From positions 121,699 to 185,698 of the forward strand of contig MPNE01000005.1 of the NCBI GenBank assembly GCA_002238865.1: a stretch of 64,000 nucleotides of DNA, given 5' to 3'. Positions within the stretch are counted from its first letter, which is position 1; every line of letters starts with the position of its first letter. This DNA comes from Gemmatimonadetes bacterium bin94 (GTDB lineage: Bacteria > Gemmatimonadota > Gemmatimonadetes > Longimicrobiales > Gaopeijiaceae). Position numbers and translations under genes: made by a program. Below the pieces are notes generated by a model. The model worked only from the letters and a program-made list of their open reading frames with translations. It ran no database searches and had not been told where the DNA came from. Of the stretch, positions 1 to 9,731 are shown piece after piece.

Positions 1-1
1 G

Positions 2-535
2 GGCGCGGTCGCCTTCACCCTGAAGCGGAGTTCCGATCTGTGGGACGCGGAGGGGGGTTATGAGTCCAAGACCGAGACTGCACACGGACTCCTGCGGCTG
101 GAGTCGGACCGGCTGGTGATCCAGTGGCGCCTCGCGGTCGAGACGGAGGTATACGGCGCGACCTACGAGACCCGGGAAGAGATCGAACCGGTCCGCGAAA
201 TCGTGATCCTGCTCGACAGCGTTGCGGGGGCATTCGTGCCACCACCGCGATGGTGGCACTTCGGCCGACCGAAACTGGTCATCACGGCGTCGGATCTGCT
301 GGCGTTCGAAGAGGTTGCGGGCCAACAGGGACTCAGGCTCAAGCATCCGGCCAAGCTCGTGCTGCGAATTCAGCGTGCGGACCGTCTGGCCGCGGAAGAG
401 TTTGCCGCCGAGCTGGCGTTGGCGCTGGCCCGGCTCCCCGATGGGGACGCGGAGGGCCGAAGCATCCCCGCGAGCACGCTCGAACGAGACTCCGGGCCGC
501 CCGTACGACTGCGCCCGGCCATGGAGCCCGAGTAG
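2..535 (+). CDS. Hypothetical protein, 5' end outside the window
   Basis: The frame is open from the first bases of the window to a TAG at 533-535, so this is the C-terminal 177 or so residues of a longer protein. The first in-window start (GTG at 116) lies inside the reading frame and is probably not the true start, because the upstream codons read as ordinary protein. Visible features are alternating hydrophobic and charged segments and a PPRWWHFGRPK patch; there is no membrane segment and no motif I recognise. It could be a PH-like or small beta-rich domain protein, but that is a guess. It converges on the amidohydrolase gene, and a strong hairpin lies between the two. Confidence 0.55.
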   Translation, partial: GAVAFTLKRSSDLWDAEGGYESKTETAHGLLRLESDRLVIQWRLAVETEVYGATYETREEIEPVREIVILLDSVAGAFVPPPRWWHFGRPKLVITASDLLAFEEVAGQQGLRLKHPAKLVLRIQRADRLAAEEFAAELALALARLPDGDAEGRSIPASTLERDSGPPVRLRPAMEPE

Positions 536-582
536 CACCCGTTCGCCCGCTACCGGCGCGGGGACCGGCTCCCGCCTGACCG

Positions 583-621
583 GTCGGGGCCCTCCGCCAC
601 GCTGGGCGTGAGGGCCCCGAC
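583..621. terminator. Hairpin between convergent genes
   Basis: Perfect 11-bp arms GTCGGGGCCCT and AGGGCCCCGAC enclose a 17-nt loop. It sits between the stop of the plus-strand gene (535) and the stop of the minus-strand gene (634). There is no T-run on either side, so intrinsic termination in both directions is inferred from position and stem strength only. Confidence 0.5.
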
Positions 622-633
622 TTCGGTGGTCGG

Positions 634-3600
634 CTACCTCCGGCGAATCCCGGCTGCGGTGGTCCCCGGGTCCGACTCGGCGGGCCTCCTCCGCTCCAGC
701 GTTCGCTCCTCGGGGTACACCTCGTCGAGCGTCATGCCGTCGTAGAGGCGTCCGTCCTTCATCACATACCGGATGTCGACCGAATTGCGGAGCTCGTCCA
801 GCGGGTTGGAATTCAGGATGACGATGTCGGCGAACTTGTCCTTCTCGATGCTGCCGATCTGCTTGCCGAATCCGATCGCCTCGGCGCCCAGGATCGTGGC
901 CGCCCGCAGCATGTCGTGATTCGACGCGCCGCCCGCGGCCATGGCCCACAGCTCCCAGTGGAAGCCCAGGCCCTGAATCTGTCCGTGGCTTCCAACGCCC
1001 ATGCGGGCGTCGCCTTCGAGCATCTTCTTCACGAATTCGCCGTGGCGCGGGAAGACGTGCTCCTCTTTCAGGAACCAGCCCACCGGTCCGGGACTGCCCC
1101 CGGAACCCGAACCGCGCCGCCGCGTCCGCGCGTCAATGTTGGCTCCGGGGACGAACATGTTCAGCTTGGGGTCGTCGTGGGCGTTCTCGGTGGCGTAGAA
1201 GTAGTTCTCGCCGAAGGGGCCGCCGTACGAGACCAGCAGGGTGGGCGTGTTCGTCGTCTCCGATTCCTTGAAGAGTTCGACGACATCGGAGTACATCGGC
1301 GCGATGGGGATGTTGTGCTCGATCCCCGGGTATCCGTCGATCGCGTGGGTCATGTCGATCTTGTAGTCGAGCCCGCCCTCGGTGGTCGGCATCAGCTCGA
1401 GCTCGCGCGCGGCCTGGATGATCCACTGGCGCTGCTGGCGGTTCCCGCTCATGTACATCTTGAGCGTCTTGGTGTCGTAGTACTCTGCGTACCTCCTCAG
1501 GATGCTCTTCGCGTGATCCGCGTTTCGGATGTTCTCGCCGTTGAAGACGCCGGGCCCCGTCGAGTAGATCCGCGGACCGGTCATTCCGCCGGTCAGGACG
1601 CGGTCGGTGTAGCTGAGGATGTCCGTGAACGCGGTCTGCGGGTCGCGCGTGGTCGTGACCCCGTAGGACAGCGTTGCCAGGTACTGCCACACCTCCTGCG
1701 GATGGATCTCCGGGACCAGCCACATGGAATGGTAGTGGGTGTCGATGTAGCCCGGCACCAGCGTCTTGCCGGAGACGTCGATCACCTGTGCGCTGTCGGG
1801 TATCTCGACCGAATCGGCGATGCCGACTTCGACGATCCTGTTGTCCCTGACCAGCACCACCCCGTTGTCGATCACGTGCGGCGCTCCGGTGGTGTCGGAC
1901 GGATTGTCCGCCATCGTGATGATGCGGCCGCCCCGGAGCGCCACCAGGCCGCGGGGGATGTCGCGCGGCAGCTCCACCTCGATCTTGCGCTCGTGCGCCT
2001 CATAGGCATCGGTCGTGTCGGCCAGGATCTCCTTGTCGCCGCCCCGGACCGCGCTGGCCTTTGCGGCCACCTCCTCCGCCGCCCCCCGGATCGAGTCGGC
2101 GCGCGCCATGAGCGAATCGGCGACGACCTGGACCGAGTCGGCCACGAGCCGCGTGATCTCGTCGTCGAGTTCCTCCGGGACCTCCTCGTCGGCGTTCTTC
2201 ACGCTGTCCGCCTCGGCGCGCCTGTCCTTCAGCGTGTCCGAAATGGCCATGGCCCGCGCCCGGATCAGCGCCCGGGCGTGTGCGGTCTCCTCTTCCTCCG
2301 CCTCTTCGGCTTCCACGTGGTCGAGGTCGTAGGTGAACAGCACGTTGCCCATCGCCCAGTGCAGCGCCGAGCCGTCGGGTGACCACGCGGGGAACTCGCC
2401 GCCGACATCGGTGAGCTTCCGCACCGGAACCGGCGAGGCTCCCAGGTTGGTGAGCATGATGTTCGGGGGCGTGGCCCCGACCTCCGCCAGATCGACGATG
2501 TAGATGTCGTTGCCAAACTGGACGAAGGCGCGGTCGCCCCCGGGGGACAGGACGATGAGACCCGCGGGCTGCGGCAGTCCGGGCTCGGTCGGCGGCTCGG
2601 GGTCGGTCGGGTCGGGGCCCTTGCGCCACGGGTAGACCCGCCTCGGGAGGTATTCCCACTCGTTCGGGTGGGGGCTCGCGATTCCGGCGACGCCCTGGCG
2701 CCCGCGCACCACCAGGTGACGCTTGACGTCCGTGCCGTCCCAGCGGAAGGAGACCAATCCCTCGACCGGGCTGTAGGCGTAGATCCGGTCGGAATCGTCC
2801 GCGGCGAAGTGCGCGACGTCGCGTGCCCCGGTCGGCGAGATCACCGTCGCCTCCGCGGGTGCGGCGGCGGTTGCCGGGACCCAGACGAACTCGGCGCCCA
2901 TGGGACCGAAGAAGATGTCCGACGCTTCCATCAGATCACGGGCCGCACCGCGCGACGCGACAATCCGCTCGCCGTTCGGGGACCAGGCCACGTTGTAGTA
3001 CATGGCCGCGGTGCGGGTGAGTTGCGTGGGCGTGCCGCCCGAAGACGGCACGTTCATGATGTGGCCGCCGTTGGTGTCGTCCCACGTCACATAGGCGATC
3101 GAGGACCCGTCGGGCGACCACTGCGGGTGGAACTCGCCGACTTCCGCCTCGGTGAGGCGCGTTGCCTCTCCCTCGGGGAGATCCCGCACCCAGAGACGGT
3201 CGAACGCCGTGAATACGACGCGGTCGCCACCGGGTGACACGGCGGGGCTGCGGATCTGACGGGCGGTCACCATCGCGGTCGTGTCGATCTGGTAGTCGAA
3301 CTTGACCGAAGGCCCGATGTTCAGCTCTACGTCGACCTCGAACGGAATCTCGGTGGCCTCGCTGCCGTCCATCGGGACGTTCCAGATCCTGCCGCCGTAC
3401 GAGACGACGATCGCCGAACCGTCAGGGAGGAAGGCATAGCCCGGGTACACGTCGACGGGAGCGCGCGATTCCTGCTCGTCGCGCTGGACCGGATACGCCA
3501 GCCACTCCTCGTCACCCGTCGTCAGGTTGCGCTTCCGCAACCCGGTGTCTGCGTTGTAGCGCGACGCGTACACCAGCCAATTGCCGTCGGGCGAGATTGC

Positions 3601-4395
3601 GGGGCGCATCGCGGAGCCGTACCGGCTGGTCATGAGTGTGCTGGCGCCGGTCTCGCGGTCGTAGCGGTACACCTGGTAGCGGGGAAGACGGGCGTTGTAC
3701 TCCCAATCCCCGAAGGACTGCGCATACCAGATGTGTCGTCCGTCGGGGCTGAAGGCGGCTCCTATGCGCTTGATGCCCCCGAACAGGGCCGCGAAGATCG
3801 GCGATGTGGAAGCACCGGGGATCGTGATCGGCGACGAGCGCTCCGCGTTGTACATGTACAGGTTGGCCGCGCCGCCCAGACCGCCCGAACGGCTGACGAC
3901 GATGTATTCGCCGTCGGGCACCCACTCGGGCGACAGGAAGAGGTTGTTGTTGCCGCGAGATACCTGCGTCGTGTCCGTCTTGTCCAGACGCATCGTCCAC
4001 AGGTTGTCGCCCCCGCTGCGGTCGGAGACGAACGCCACCGACTCGCCGTCGGGGCTGAAGCGCGGCTGCACCTCGAAGGCCATTCCGGTTAGCAGTGGAG
4101 ACGCCTTGCCCCCGGTGATCGGCATCGTGTAGAGATCGCCGAGCAGATCGAAGACGATCGTCTGGCCATCAGGGCTGATGTCGAGCGAGATCCACGTGCC
4201 CTCCGTCGCCGTAAACTCGGCCGTTCGGGCGCTGCGGAGCGGGAGGGGATCCTGGCGCGGTCCGCCGGGTCTGGGCGGTTGCGCCGCGAGAGGGGCGACC
4301 ACGAAGGCGATCGCGGCCAGGGCCAGCGCCGGTGCGGCGATACGGAAGGCCCTGCGGCCCGCCGGGTTCCGGATCCTGCCGTTCACGGGGCTCAT
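634..4395 (-). CDS. Exported amidohydrolase with N-terminal TolB-like propeller and coiled-coil insert
   Basis: A 1253-residue protein with an N-terminal signal sequence ending near A-A-Q. About residues 55-690 carry repeated SPDG motifs (ISPDGQTIVFDL, FSPDGESVAFVSDRSG) typical of TolB/PD40 beta-propellers. About 815-1230 is a metal-dependent amidohydrolase with the HxH metal motif (DTHYHS, near residue 885) and a later VGSHG. Between them, at about residues 695-812, is a highly charged Glu/Ala/Asp-rich segment that looks like a coiled coil and is absent from the neighbouring paralogue. The start ATG overlaps the stop of the upstream paralogue in an ATGA, so the two are probably translationally coupled. 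The family is linked to imidazolonepropionase-like and prolidase-like amidohydrolases; the substrate is unknown. Likely periplasmic. Confidence 0.85.
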   Translation of the reverse strand: MSPVNGRIRNPAGRRAFRIAAPALALAAIAFVVAPLAAQPPRPGGPRQDPLPLRSARTAEFTATEGTWISLDISPDGQTIVFDLLGDLYTMPITGGKASPLLTGMAFEVQPRFSPDGESVAFVSDRSGGDNLWTMRLDKTDTTQVSRGNNNLFLSPEWVPDGEYIVVSRSGGLGGAANLYMYNAERSSPITIPGASTSPIFAALFGGIKRIGAAFSPDGRHIWYAQSFGDWEYNARLPRYQVYRYDRETGASTLMTSRYGSAMRPAISPDGNWLVYASRYNADTGLRKRNLTTGDEEWLAYPVQRDEQESRAPVDVYPGYAFLPDGSAIVVSYGGRIWNVPMDGSEATEIPFEVDVELNIGPSVKFDYQIDTTAMVTARQIRSPAVSPGGDRVVFTAFDRLWVRDLPEGEATRLTEAEVGEFHPQWSPDGSSIAYVTWDDTNGGHIMNVPSSGGTPTQLTRTAAMYYNVAWSPNGERIVASRGAARDLMEASDIFFGPMGAEFVWVPATAAAPAEATVISPTGARDVAHFAADDSDRIYAYSPVEGLVSFRWDGTDVKRHLVVRGRQGVAGIASPHPNEWEYLPRRVYPWRKGPDPTDPEPPTEPGLPQPAGLIVLSPGGDRAFVQFGNDIYIVDLAEVGATPPNIMLTNLGASPVPVRKLTDVGGEFPAWSPDGSALHWAMGNVLFTYDLDHVEAEEAEEEETAHARALIRARAMAISDTLKDRRAEADSVKNADEEVPEELDDEITRLVADSVQVVADSLMARADSIRGAAEEVAAKASAVRGGDKEILADTTDAYEAHERKIEVELPRDIPRGLVALRGGRIITMADNPSDTTGAPHVIDNGVVLVRDNRIVEVGIADSVEIPDSAQVIDVSGKTLVPGYIDTHYHSMWLVPEIHPQEVWQYLATLSYGVTTTRDPQTAFTDILSYTDRVLTGGMTGPRIYSTGPGVFNGENIRNADHAKSILRRYAEYYDTKTLKMYMSGNRQQRQWIIQAARELELMPTTEGGLDYKIDMTHAIDGYPGIEHNIPIAPMYSDVVELFKESETTNTPTLLVSYGGPFGENYFYATENAHDDPKLNMFVPGANIDARTRRRGSGSGGSPGPVGWFLKEEHVFPRHGEFVKKMLEGDARMGVGSHGQIQGLGFHWELWAMAAGGASNHDMLRAATILGAEAIGFGKQIGSIEKDKFADIVILNSNPLDELRNSVDIRYVMKDGRLYDGMTLDEVYPEERTLERRRPAESDPGTTAAGIRRR

Positions 4396-7300
4396 TTGTC
4401 ACCTCCCCGGATCCCGGCTCGCACATTGGGTGCGGTGTTTCGCCAGGGTTCGTCCGGTGCCGGTCGTTGCCTGGGCCACACCTCGTCAAGGGTGTCGCCA
4501 TCGTAGATACGTCCGTTCATCATCACCTGGTGGACCGTGTTGGTGTTGCGGATGTTGTCGAGCGGGTCGGCGTCGAGGATGACCAGGTCGGCCAGCTTGC
4601 CGGGTTCGATGGACCCCAGGTCGCCGCCCAGCCCGATCGCCTCGGCGCCCATGATCGTTGCTGCGCGCAGCGCGTCGTGCTCATCCATGTCACCGCTCTG
4701 CAGTGCCCACAGCTCCCAGTGGTAGCCGAGTCCCTGCAACTGCCCGTGGCTGCCGACGCCGGTCTTGCCGCCGCCCTCCACCAGCCGGGCCAGCCAGGCG
4801 GAGTGCTTCGGGAACGCGTATTCGTCCTCCATGAACCATCCGCCGGGTCCCGGGCCGGTCGTTTGCAGTCGCCGCGCCTTGGTGTCCAGCTCCCGCTTGG
4901 GAGTGAAGTGGGTCAGCTTCTCGTCTCCGAAGACATCCTCACGGGTGTAGAAGTAGTTCTCGGCCCAGGGCCCCCCGTAGGACACGAGCAGCGTCGGTGA
5001 GTTCACCGTCCCGGAGGTCGCGAAGAGCTCCACGACATCGCCGTAGGCAGGGATGATCGGCATCGAGTGCTCGATGCCCGGATAGCCGTCGATCGCGTGG
5101 GTCATGTTGAGCCGGTAGTCCAGCCCGCCTTCGGTGGTGGGCATGAGGCCCAGCTCGCGCGCCGCCATGATCAGCCACTGGCGCTGCCGGCGGTTGCCGG
5201 ACATGTACATCTTGAAGGTCTTGGTGTCGTAGTAGCGGCTGTACTTGCTGAGCACTTCCACGGCGTGCTCGTAGCTCCTGATGAAGTCCTGGCTGAACAC
5301 GCCCGGGCCGGTCGAGTAGACCCGCGGACCGACCATCTTCCCGGCGCGCACCATGTCCTCGTAGGAGAGCACGTCGGTCGTCGCCGTTTGCGGGTCGCGG
5401 GTTGTGGTCACCCCGTACGCGACATTCGCCTGGTAGATCCACGGGCGCGCCCAGTGCAGGCCCCACAGGTTCCACATGTGTGCATGCGTGTCCACGAAGC
5501 CGGGAACGATCGTCTTGCCTGCGACATCGATCACGGTGGCGCCCTCGGGCACGTCGCCCGGCCCTGACGAAACCGACATGATGCGGTTGTCGGTCACGAG
5601 GATGTCGGCGTTATCGACGATCTCGTCGCCGTTCATCGTGATCGCCCGCGCACCGCGCAGCACGACCGTGCCCCGCGGGATGTCGCGGTCCGCCGTCACC
5701 GCGATCCGCTGCTCCGCGGGCTCGTAGTCCGGATCGGCGGCGGCGGCGTCCAGGTCGTAGGTGAACAGCGCGTTGCCGAGCGACCAGTGCACGGTGCGGC
5801 CATCGGCGCCCCACGCCGGGAACTCGACGCCGAGTTCGTTCAGCTTCCACACCGGGACCGCGGCCGAGTCGGGCTTGACCACGTCCACCGAGGGCAGCGC
5901 GGCACCCAGGTCGGGAACCGTGACGGCATACAGGTCGTCTCCAACCTGCGCGAGTGCGAGATCTCCCCGCGGTGCCATCTCGACCGAGGCGGAGATGAAC
6001 CGTGGGATCAACTCGCGTGGCTCGTTGTCGTCGAACTCCTCCGGCAGCACCAGGTCGGACGTCTCGGAGCGCTTGTAGCCGATGGGCACGCCGCCCGCCG
6101 ACAGGTCGATCCGCTTCGTGACCTGGAGGTGCCGCTTCCTGTCCGTGTCGTCCCAGCGCGCCGAGGACAGCGCGGTAGCCGCCGGGGGAGGTGTTGGGGA
6201 GCCGGGCACCGCGTCGGCACGGGCGGTCCCGTAGTAGTAGATGCGCTCGGGATCATCGGTGAAGTGTGGCGATCTGCGTCCCGCCGTGGGGCCTATGACC
6301 GTCACCTCGCCCCCATCGGCGGGGATCCAGATGAACTCGGAGCCGAGTGCGCTGACGAATGGATCGATGGCTTCCTGCACGTCGCGCCTGGAAGACCGAA
6401 CGCCGACGATTCGCTCGCCATCGGGCGAATACACGAGGTCTCGATAGTACGCGGGCACCGTCGTGAGGTTGACGGCGGTGCCGCCGTCCGCCGGCACGTG
6501 CCGGATGTGGCCCTCGCCGGTGTCGTCGTCCCAGGTTACGTACGCGACATGGCTCCCGTCCGGCGACCAGACCGGGCGGTGTTCGACCACTTCATCGCTT
6601 GTCAGACGCATCGGAGTCCCGTCGGGGAGGTCCGCGACGTACACACGGTCGAGGGCGGTGAAAGCGAGCCGGCTCCCGTCCGGAGAAGGACGCGCGTAAC
6701 GGATCTGCTTGACGGTGAAGGTGGGCGTGTCCTCGATCGGGTACTCGAACTCGACCTCGGGCCCGATCGCGACCTCGGCTTCTACGGTGAACGGGATCTC
6801 GGTCGGATCGCTTCCGTCCACCGGGACCCGCCAGATGCGGCCGCCGTACGAGATCACCAGCGCGTCCGAATCGGGAGTGAAGGAGTAGCCGGGCAGCACG
6901 TCCATGGTTGCCGTCGACTCCTGGTCGTCGCGCTGCACCGGATACGCGAGCCAGCGTTCCTCTCCGGAGGGGAGATGACGCAGCCGAATGCCCGTATCCG
7001 CGTCGTCGCGACTGCCGTAGGCCAGCGTCTGCCCGTCGGGAGAGAGAGCGGGCCGGAACGCCGACCCGTAGCGGTTGGACATCGGGGTGCGGGTTCCGGT
7101 CTGGCGGTCGTAGACCCAGAGCTGAAACTGGGGGAAGATGGCGTTGTATTGCCAGGTGCCGTTGCGTTGCGCGTACCAGACATACCGGCCCAGTCCGTCC
7201 ACGGCGGCGCCAAGCATCCGCTGACCGGGCGGGCCGCCCACCATCTCCAGTCCGGTACCCCCGTCCACGTGGTACAGCCACAGCTTTTCGAGGCCGGAGA

Positions 7301-7766
7301 ACTGGCGCGACCGCGACACCACGATGTACTTCCCGTCGGGCATCCACTCGGGCGACATGAAGCCGCTCCCGATCCCCTTGCTGACCTGCGTCGGATCACC
7401 GCCCGCCAGGGGCACCAGCCAGACGTTCTGGTCCCCGCTGCGGTCGGAGACGAACACGATGCGCTCGCCGTCGGGACTGAAACGCGGCTGCATGTCGTAG
7501 CCCATCCCGCTGGTGAGGCGCGTGGCGTCACCCCCGGTGATCGGCATCGAGTACAGATCGCCCAGAAGATCGAAGACGATCGTCTGGCCGTCGGGGCTCA
7601 CGTCGAGCGAGGTCCAGGTGCCCTCGCTCGTGGTGAAGCGCGCCCAACGGGCCGGTTCCAGGGGAAGGCCCCGGTCGGGGTCCCTGTCTGCCTCCTGAGC
7701 TTGTGAGGCCAGGGGTGTGAGCAGTAGCAGCGTGGCCATCCAGAGGCCGCGGTCGCACATGCGCAT
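4392..7766 (-). CDS. Exported amidohydrolase with N-terminal TolB-like propeller (paralogue)
   Basis: I chose the ATG at 7766, giving 1124 residues, because it starts directly before a signal peptide (MRMCDRGLWMATLLLL, cleavage after SQA-QA). The frame is open a further 128 codons upstream, but that extension is basic and unstructured. Residues about 40-680 are a PD40/TolB propeller with repeated SPDG motifs. About 690-1110 is an amidohydrolase domain with HxH (DTHAHM, near residue 759). It is closely similar to the next gene along its length, including the MYMSGNR and TTEGGLDY stretches, but lacks the charged insert. The pair arose by tandem duplication. A peptidase or dipeptidase-like activity is possible; no substrate can be read from sequence. 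Confidence 0.85.
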   Translation of the reverse strand: MRMCDRGLWMATLLLLTPLASQAQEADRDPDRGLPLEPARWARFTTSEGTWTSLDVSPDGQTIVFDLLGDLYSMPITGGDATRLTSGMGYDMQPRFSPDGERIVFVSDRSGDQNVWLVPLAGGDPTQVSKGIGSGFMSPEWMPDGKYIVVSRSRQFSGLEKLWLYHVDGGTGLEMVGGPPGQRMLGAAVDGLGRYVWYAQRNGTWQYNAIFPQFQLWVYDRQTGTRTPMSNRYGSAFRPALSPDGQTLAYGSRDDADTGIRLRHLPSGEERWLAYPVQRDDQESTATMDVLPGYSFTPDSDALVISYGGRIWRVPVDGSDPTEIPFTVEAEVAIGPEVEFEYPIEDTPTFTVKQIRYARPSPDGSRLAFTALDRVYVADLPDGTPMRLTSDEVVEHRPVWSPDGSHVAYVTWDDDTGEGHIRHVPADGGTAVNLTTVPAYYRDLVYSPDGERIVGVRSSRRDVQEAIDPFVSALGSEFIWIPADGGEVTVIGPTAGRRSPHFTDDPERIYYYGTARADAVPGSPTPPPAATALSSARWDDTDRKRHLQVTKRIDLSAGGVPIGYKRSETSDLVLPEEFDDNEPRELIPRFISASVEMAPRGDLALAQVGDDLYAVTVPDLGAALPSVDVVKPDSAAVPVWKLNELGVEFPAWGADGRTVHWSLGNALFTYDLDAAAADPDYEPAEQRIAVTADRDIPRGTVVLRGARAITMNGDEIVDNADILVTDNRIMSVSSGPGDVPEGATVIDVAGKTIVPGFVDTHAHMWNLWGLHWARPWIYQANVAYGVTTTRDPQTATTDVLSYEDMVRAGKMVGPRVYSTGPGVFSQDFIRSYEHAVEVLSKYSRYYDTKTFKMYMSGNRRQRQWLIMAARELGLMPTTEGGLDYRLNMTHAIDGYPGIEHSMPIIPAYGDVVELFATSGTVNSPTLLVSYGGPWAENYFYTREDVFGDEKLTHFTPKRELDTKARRLQTTGPGPGGWFMEDEYAFPKHSAWLARLVEGGGKTGVGSHGQLQGLGYHWELWALQSGDMDEHDALRAATIMGAEAIGLGGDLGSIEPGKLADLVILDADPLDNIRNTNTVHQVMMNGRIYDGDTLDEVWPRQRPAPDEPWRNTAPNVRAGIRGGDK

Positions 7767-8077
7767 GCGCCGACTCCGTGTGTGTGACGGACCGAGGTCC
7801 GCGTGGATACTCGCCGGAATGTCCCCGCGTCGCGACGACGAAGACCGCTGTGAGTGTGCGCGGCCGTACCTCGTTGCAGGCTTGGGGATGCTCCTGCACC
7901 ATACGGTGGAGTACCATTGTAGTGTCACGGGTTGCACGGGACCAACACGAGCTTGACCGGGCGGAACTTCCCGGGAGGAACTGCGTATGGGTGTCGGTCG
8001 GCGGCGCTCCCGATGGCATCGCCGCGCCAGGCAGCCCGCGTGTTCGCGCTCCGGTGCATTTCGCCATGGAGGTTCAA
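7767..8077. other. Divergent intergenic region
   Basis: This 311-bp gap separates the minus-strand amidohydrolase pair from the plus-strand outer-membrane protein gene, so it should carry promoters for both. I see no convincing -35/-10 pair on either strand. The only clear element is the GGAGG ribosome binding site at 8068-8072, just before the plus-strand start. ORFs crossing the gap on both strands look like upstream extensions without coding character. Confidence 0.4.
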
Positions 8078-8680
8078 ATGATCCGTCCGACATCCACAAG
8101 GCTCGCTGTCGCACTCGGTGCCGGCGTCCTGCTGGTCGCGACTGCGGCACCCGGTCGGGCCCAGTTGTCCATGGGTCCGCTGCTCACCGTCGGCGATGAC
8201 TCCGGCTTCGGTTTCGGGGCCCGCACGGACTTCGACCTGGCGGGCCCCATGTCCCTCGACGACAGCTACTTCCGGGACCTCTTCGGCAGCGTGACGGCAA
8301 CCTATTCGTTCATGGGCTGCGGCAGCGGCCCGGATTGCAGCACGATGGAAGTGGGTGGAAACGCGAACCTCCCCCTGACCGCACGGAGCGCCAGCCTTAC
8401 CGCCTATGCGGGGGCGGGGGTCCACATCGCCGCATCGTTCGTGTCCGGCCACCAGGAGGAGCGAGACGACGTCGGCGAGCGCGGTGACCGGGGCGCCGCC
8501 GCCCCGATGCAGCGCAGCCATCCGCGGGATGACGAGCGGGAGTCGGACGTGAGCGTGGGCCCGAACCTCATCGGCGGACTGCGTTTCGACGCGCTCGGCG
8601 TGGACTGGTTTCTGGAAGGGAAGCTGGCGTTCTCGCGCTCGGGACAGTTCGCACTGTCCACCGGCTTTCTTTTCTGGTGA
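8078..8680 (+). CDS. Small outer-membrane beta-barrel-like protein
   Basis: A 200-residue protein starting at the second ATG of ATGGAGGTTCAAATG; the first ATG sits inside the GGAGG ribosome binding site, which is 5 nt from the chosen start. A signal peptide ends at PGRAQ. The mature part has alternating amphipathic strands, glycine-rich turns and a C-terminal aromatic residue (STGFLFW), the typical end of an outer membrane barrel strand recognised by BamA. A central hydrophilic loop (about residues 127-155) is rich in Arg, Asp and Glu. Two Cys lie close together in the sequence CGSGPDC. It resembles the small porin or OmpW/Ail-sized barrels but I cannot place it in a family. Confidence 0.65.
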   Translation: MIRPTSTRLAVALGAGVLLVATAAPGRAQLSMGPLLTVGDDSGFGFGARTDFDLAGPMSLDDSYFRDLFGSVTATYSFMGCGSGPDCSTMEVGGNANLPLTARSASLTAYAGAGVHIAASFVSGHQEERDDVGERGDRGAAAPMQRSHPRDDERESDVSVGPNLIGGLRFDALGVDWFLEGKLAFSRSGQFALSTGFLFW

Positions 8681-8726
8681 CCCCTCCGGTGCGCCACGCG
8701 ACTTCCCGCCCAGCCGCCGCCCCACG

Positions 8727-9641
8727 ATGACGGTGCCTGAGAGCCGCGACATCGCGCTGGTTTCGGTGTCCATCGACCTCGGCGCAGGTCGCAGGGGCGT
8801 GGACATGGGACCTTCCGCCCTGCGCATCGCCGGGATCACCGGGGAGATCGAGGCCATCGGGTACCGGGTCAGCGAACTCGGCACCATCACCGCGGGCGGA
8901 ATCGAGACGACGGACGCCGGCGAGAGCAGGCTGCCCTTTCTCGCGGAGGTCGCGAGCGTCGCGGATCGCACCTGTGCGGCAGTGGCAAAGGGTCTCGGCC
9001 GGGGGTGCATGCCTCTGGTGCTCGGTGGGGACCACTCACTGTCGATAGGATCCGTAAGGGCCGTGGCGGCGCACTACCGCGAGCGGGGTTCCCGCATCGG
9101 CGTCATCTGGGTGGATGCCCACGCGGACATGAACCGGCCCCACACCACGCCGTCCGGCAACATCCACGGGATGTCGCTGGCGGTCCTCCTGGGCCACGGC
9201 GACGAACGGCTGGTCGGCGAACGGGCCGGCGTCCATCCCGAAAACGTGAGCGTGCTCGGTGCACGGCAGCTGGATCCCGGCGAAAGGCGGCTGGTCAGCC
9301 GCCTGGGTGTACGGGTCTTCACCATGTCCGAGATCGACGAGCGGGGCGTGGCCGCCTGCATGGACGAGGCCCTGGAGCGTGCCAACGCCGGCACCGCGGG
9401 TTTCCACCTTTCCCTCGACCTCGACGCGCTCGATCCTCGTCTGGCGCCCGGCGTGGGAACCCCCATACAGGGAGGCCTGACGTATCGTGAGGGGCACCTG
9501 GTCTGCGAGAAGGCGTCGCGGTCGGGACGGCTGCTCAGCCTCGAGGTTGTGGAGCTCAACCCCGTTCTCGATGACCGCAACCACACGGCCGACCTCGCGG
9601 TCGGCCTCGTGGCGTCGGCGCTGGGCAAGACCATCCTGTAG
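8727..9641 (+). CDS. rocF: Arginase / ureohydrolase family protein
   Basis: A 304-residue protein of normal arginase length. The binuclear manganese ligands are all present: GGDHS (His, near residue 104), DAHADMN (Asp-x-His-x-Asp, near 130) and SLDLDALDP (Asp-x-Asp, near 230). The C-terminal ELNPVLDDRN is typical of arginases rather than agmatinases. It would hydrolyse L-arginine to ornithine and urea in the cytoplasm; there is no signal peptide. It starts 46 nt after the barrel-protein stop and is followed by tRNA-Leu. No ornithine or urease genes lie nearby. Agmatinase or formiminoglutamase are the alternatives, but the ELNP motif favours arginase. Confidence 0.85.
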   Translation: MTVPESRDIALVSVSIDLGAGRRGVDMGPSALRIAGITGEIEAIGYRVSELGTITAGGIETTDAGESRLPFLAEVASVADRTCAAVAKGLGRGCMPLVLGGDHSLSIGSVRAVAAHYRERGSRIGVIWVDAHADMNRPHTTPSGNIHGMSLAVLLGHGDERLVGERAGVHPENVSVLGARQLDPGERRLVSRLGVRVFTMSEIDERGVAACMDEALERANAGTAGFHLSLDLDALDPRLAPGVGTPIQGGLTYREGHLVCEKASRSGRLLSLEVVELNPVLDDRNHTADLAVGLVASALGKTIL

Positions 9642-9713
9642 GAGCGCCGGCGCCACCGAACGGGCCAACTTGCCTTGTGTCCATGGGGCCGCGGGCATCC
9701 GTCGGTGTGGTTG

Positions 9714-9722
9714 TGGTACTAT
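9714..9722 (+). promoter_or_regulatory. Extended -10 element upstream of tRNA-Leu
   Basis: TGG-TACTAT matches an extended -10 (TGn followed by a TATAAT-like hexamer). It lies 9 nt before the first base of the tRNA, which would put transcription start about 3 nt before it. There is no good -35 hexamer, consistent with an extended -10 promoter but also with chance. Confidence 0.35.
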
Positions 9723-9731
9723 TGAGTCATG

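Noticed and set aside
916..2382. A 488-codon plus-strand ORF
   Set aside because: It lies antisense to the first amidohydrolase, whose motifs and domain structure are clear. The ORF product is His/Arg/Val-rich without motifs, as expected for the reverse strand of high-GC coding DNA.
7925..9010. A 361-codon minus-strand ORF
   Set aside because: It runs opposite to the signal-peptide-bearing barrel gene and to the start of arginase, both with strong evidence. No homology or ribosome binding site.
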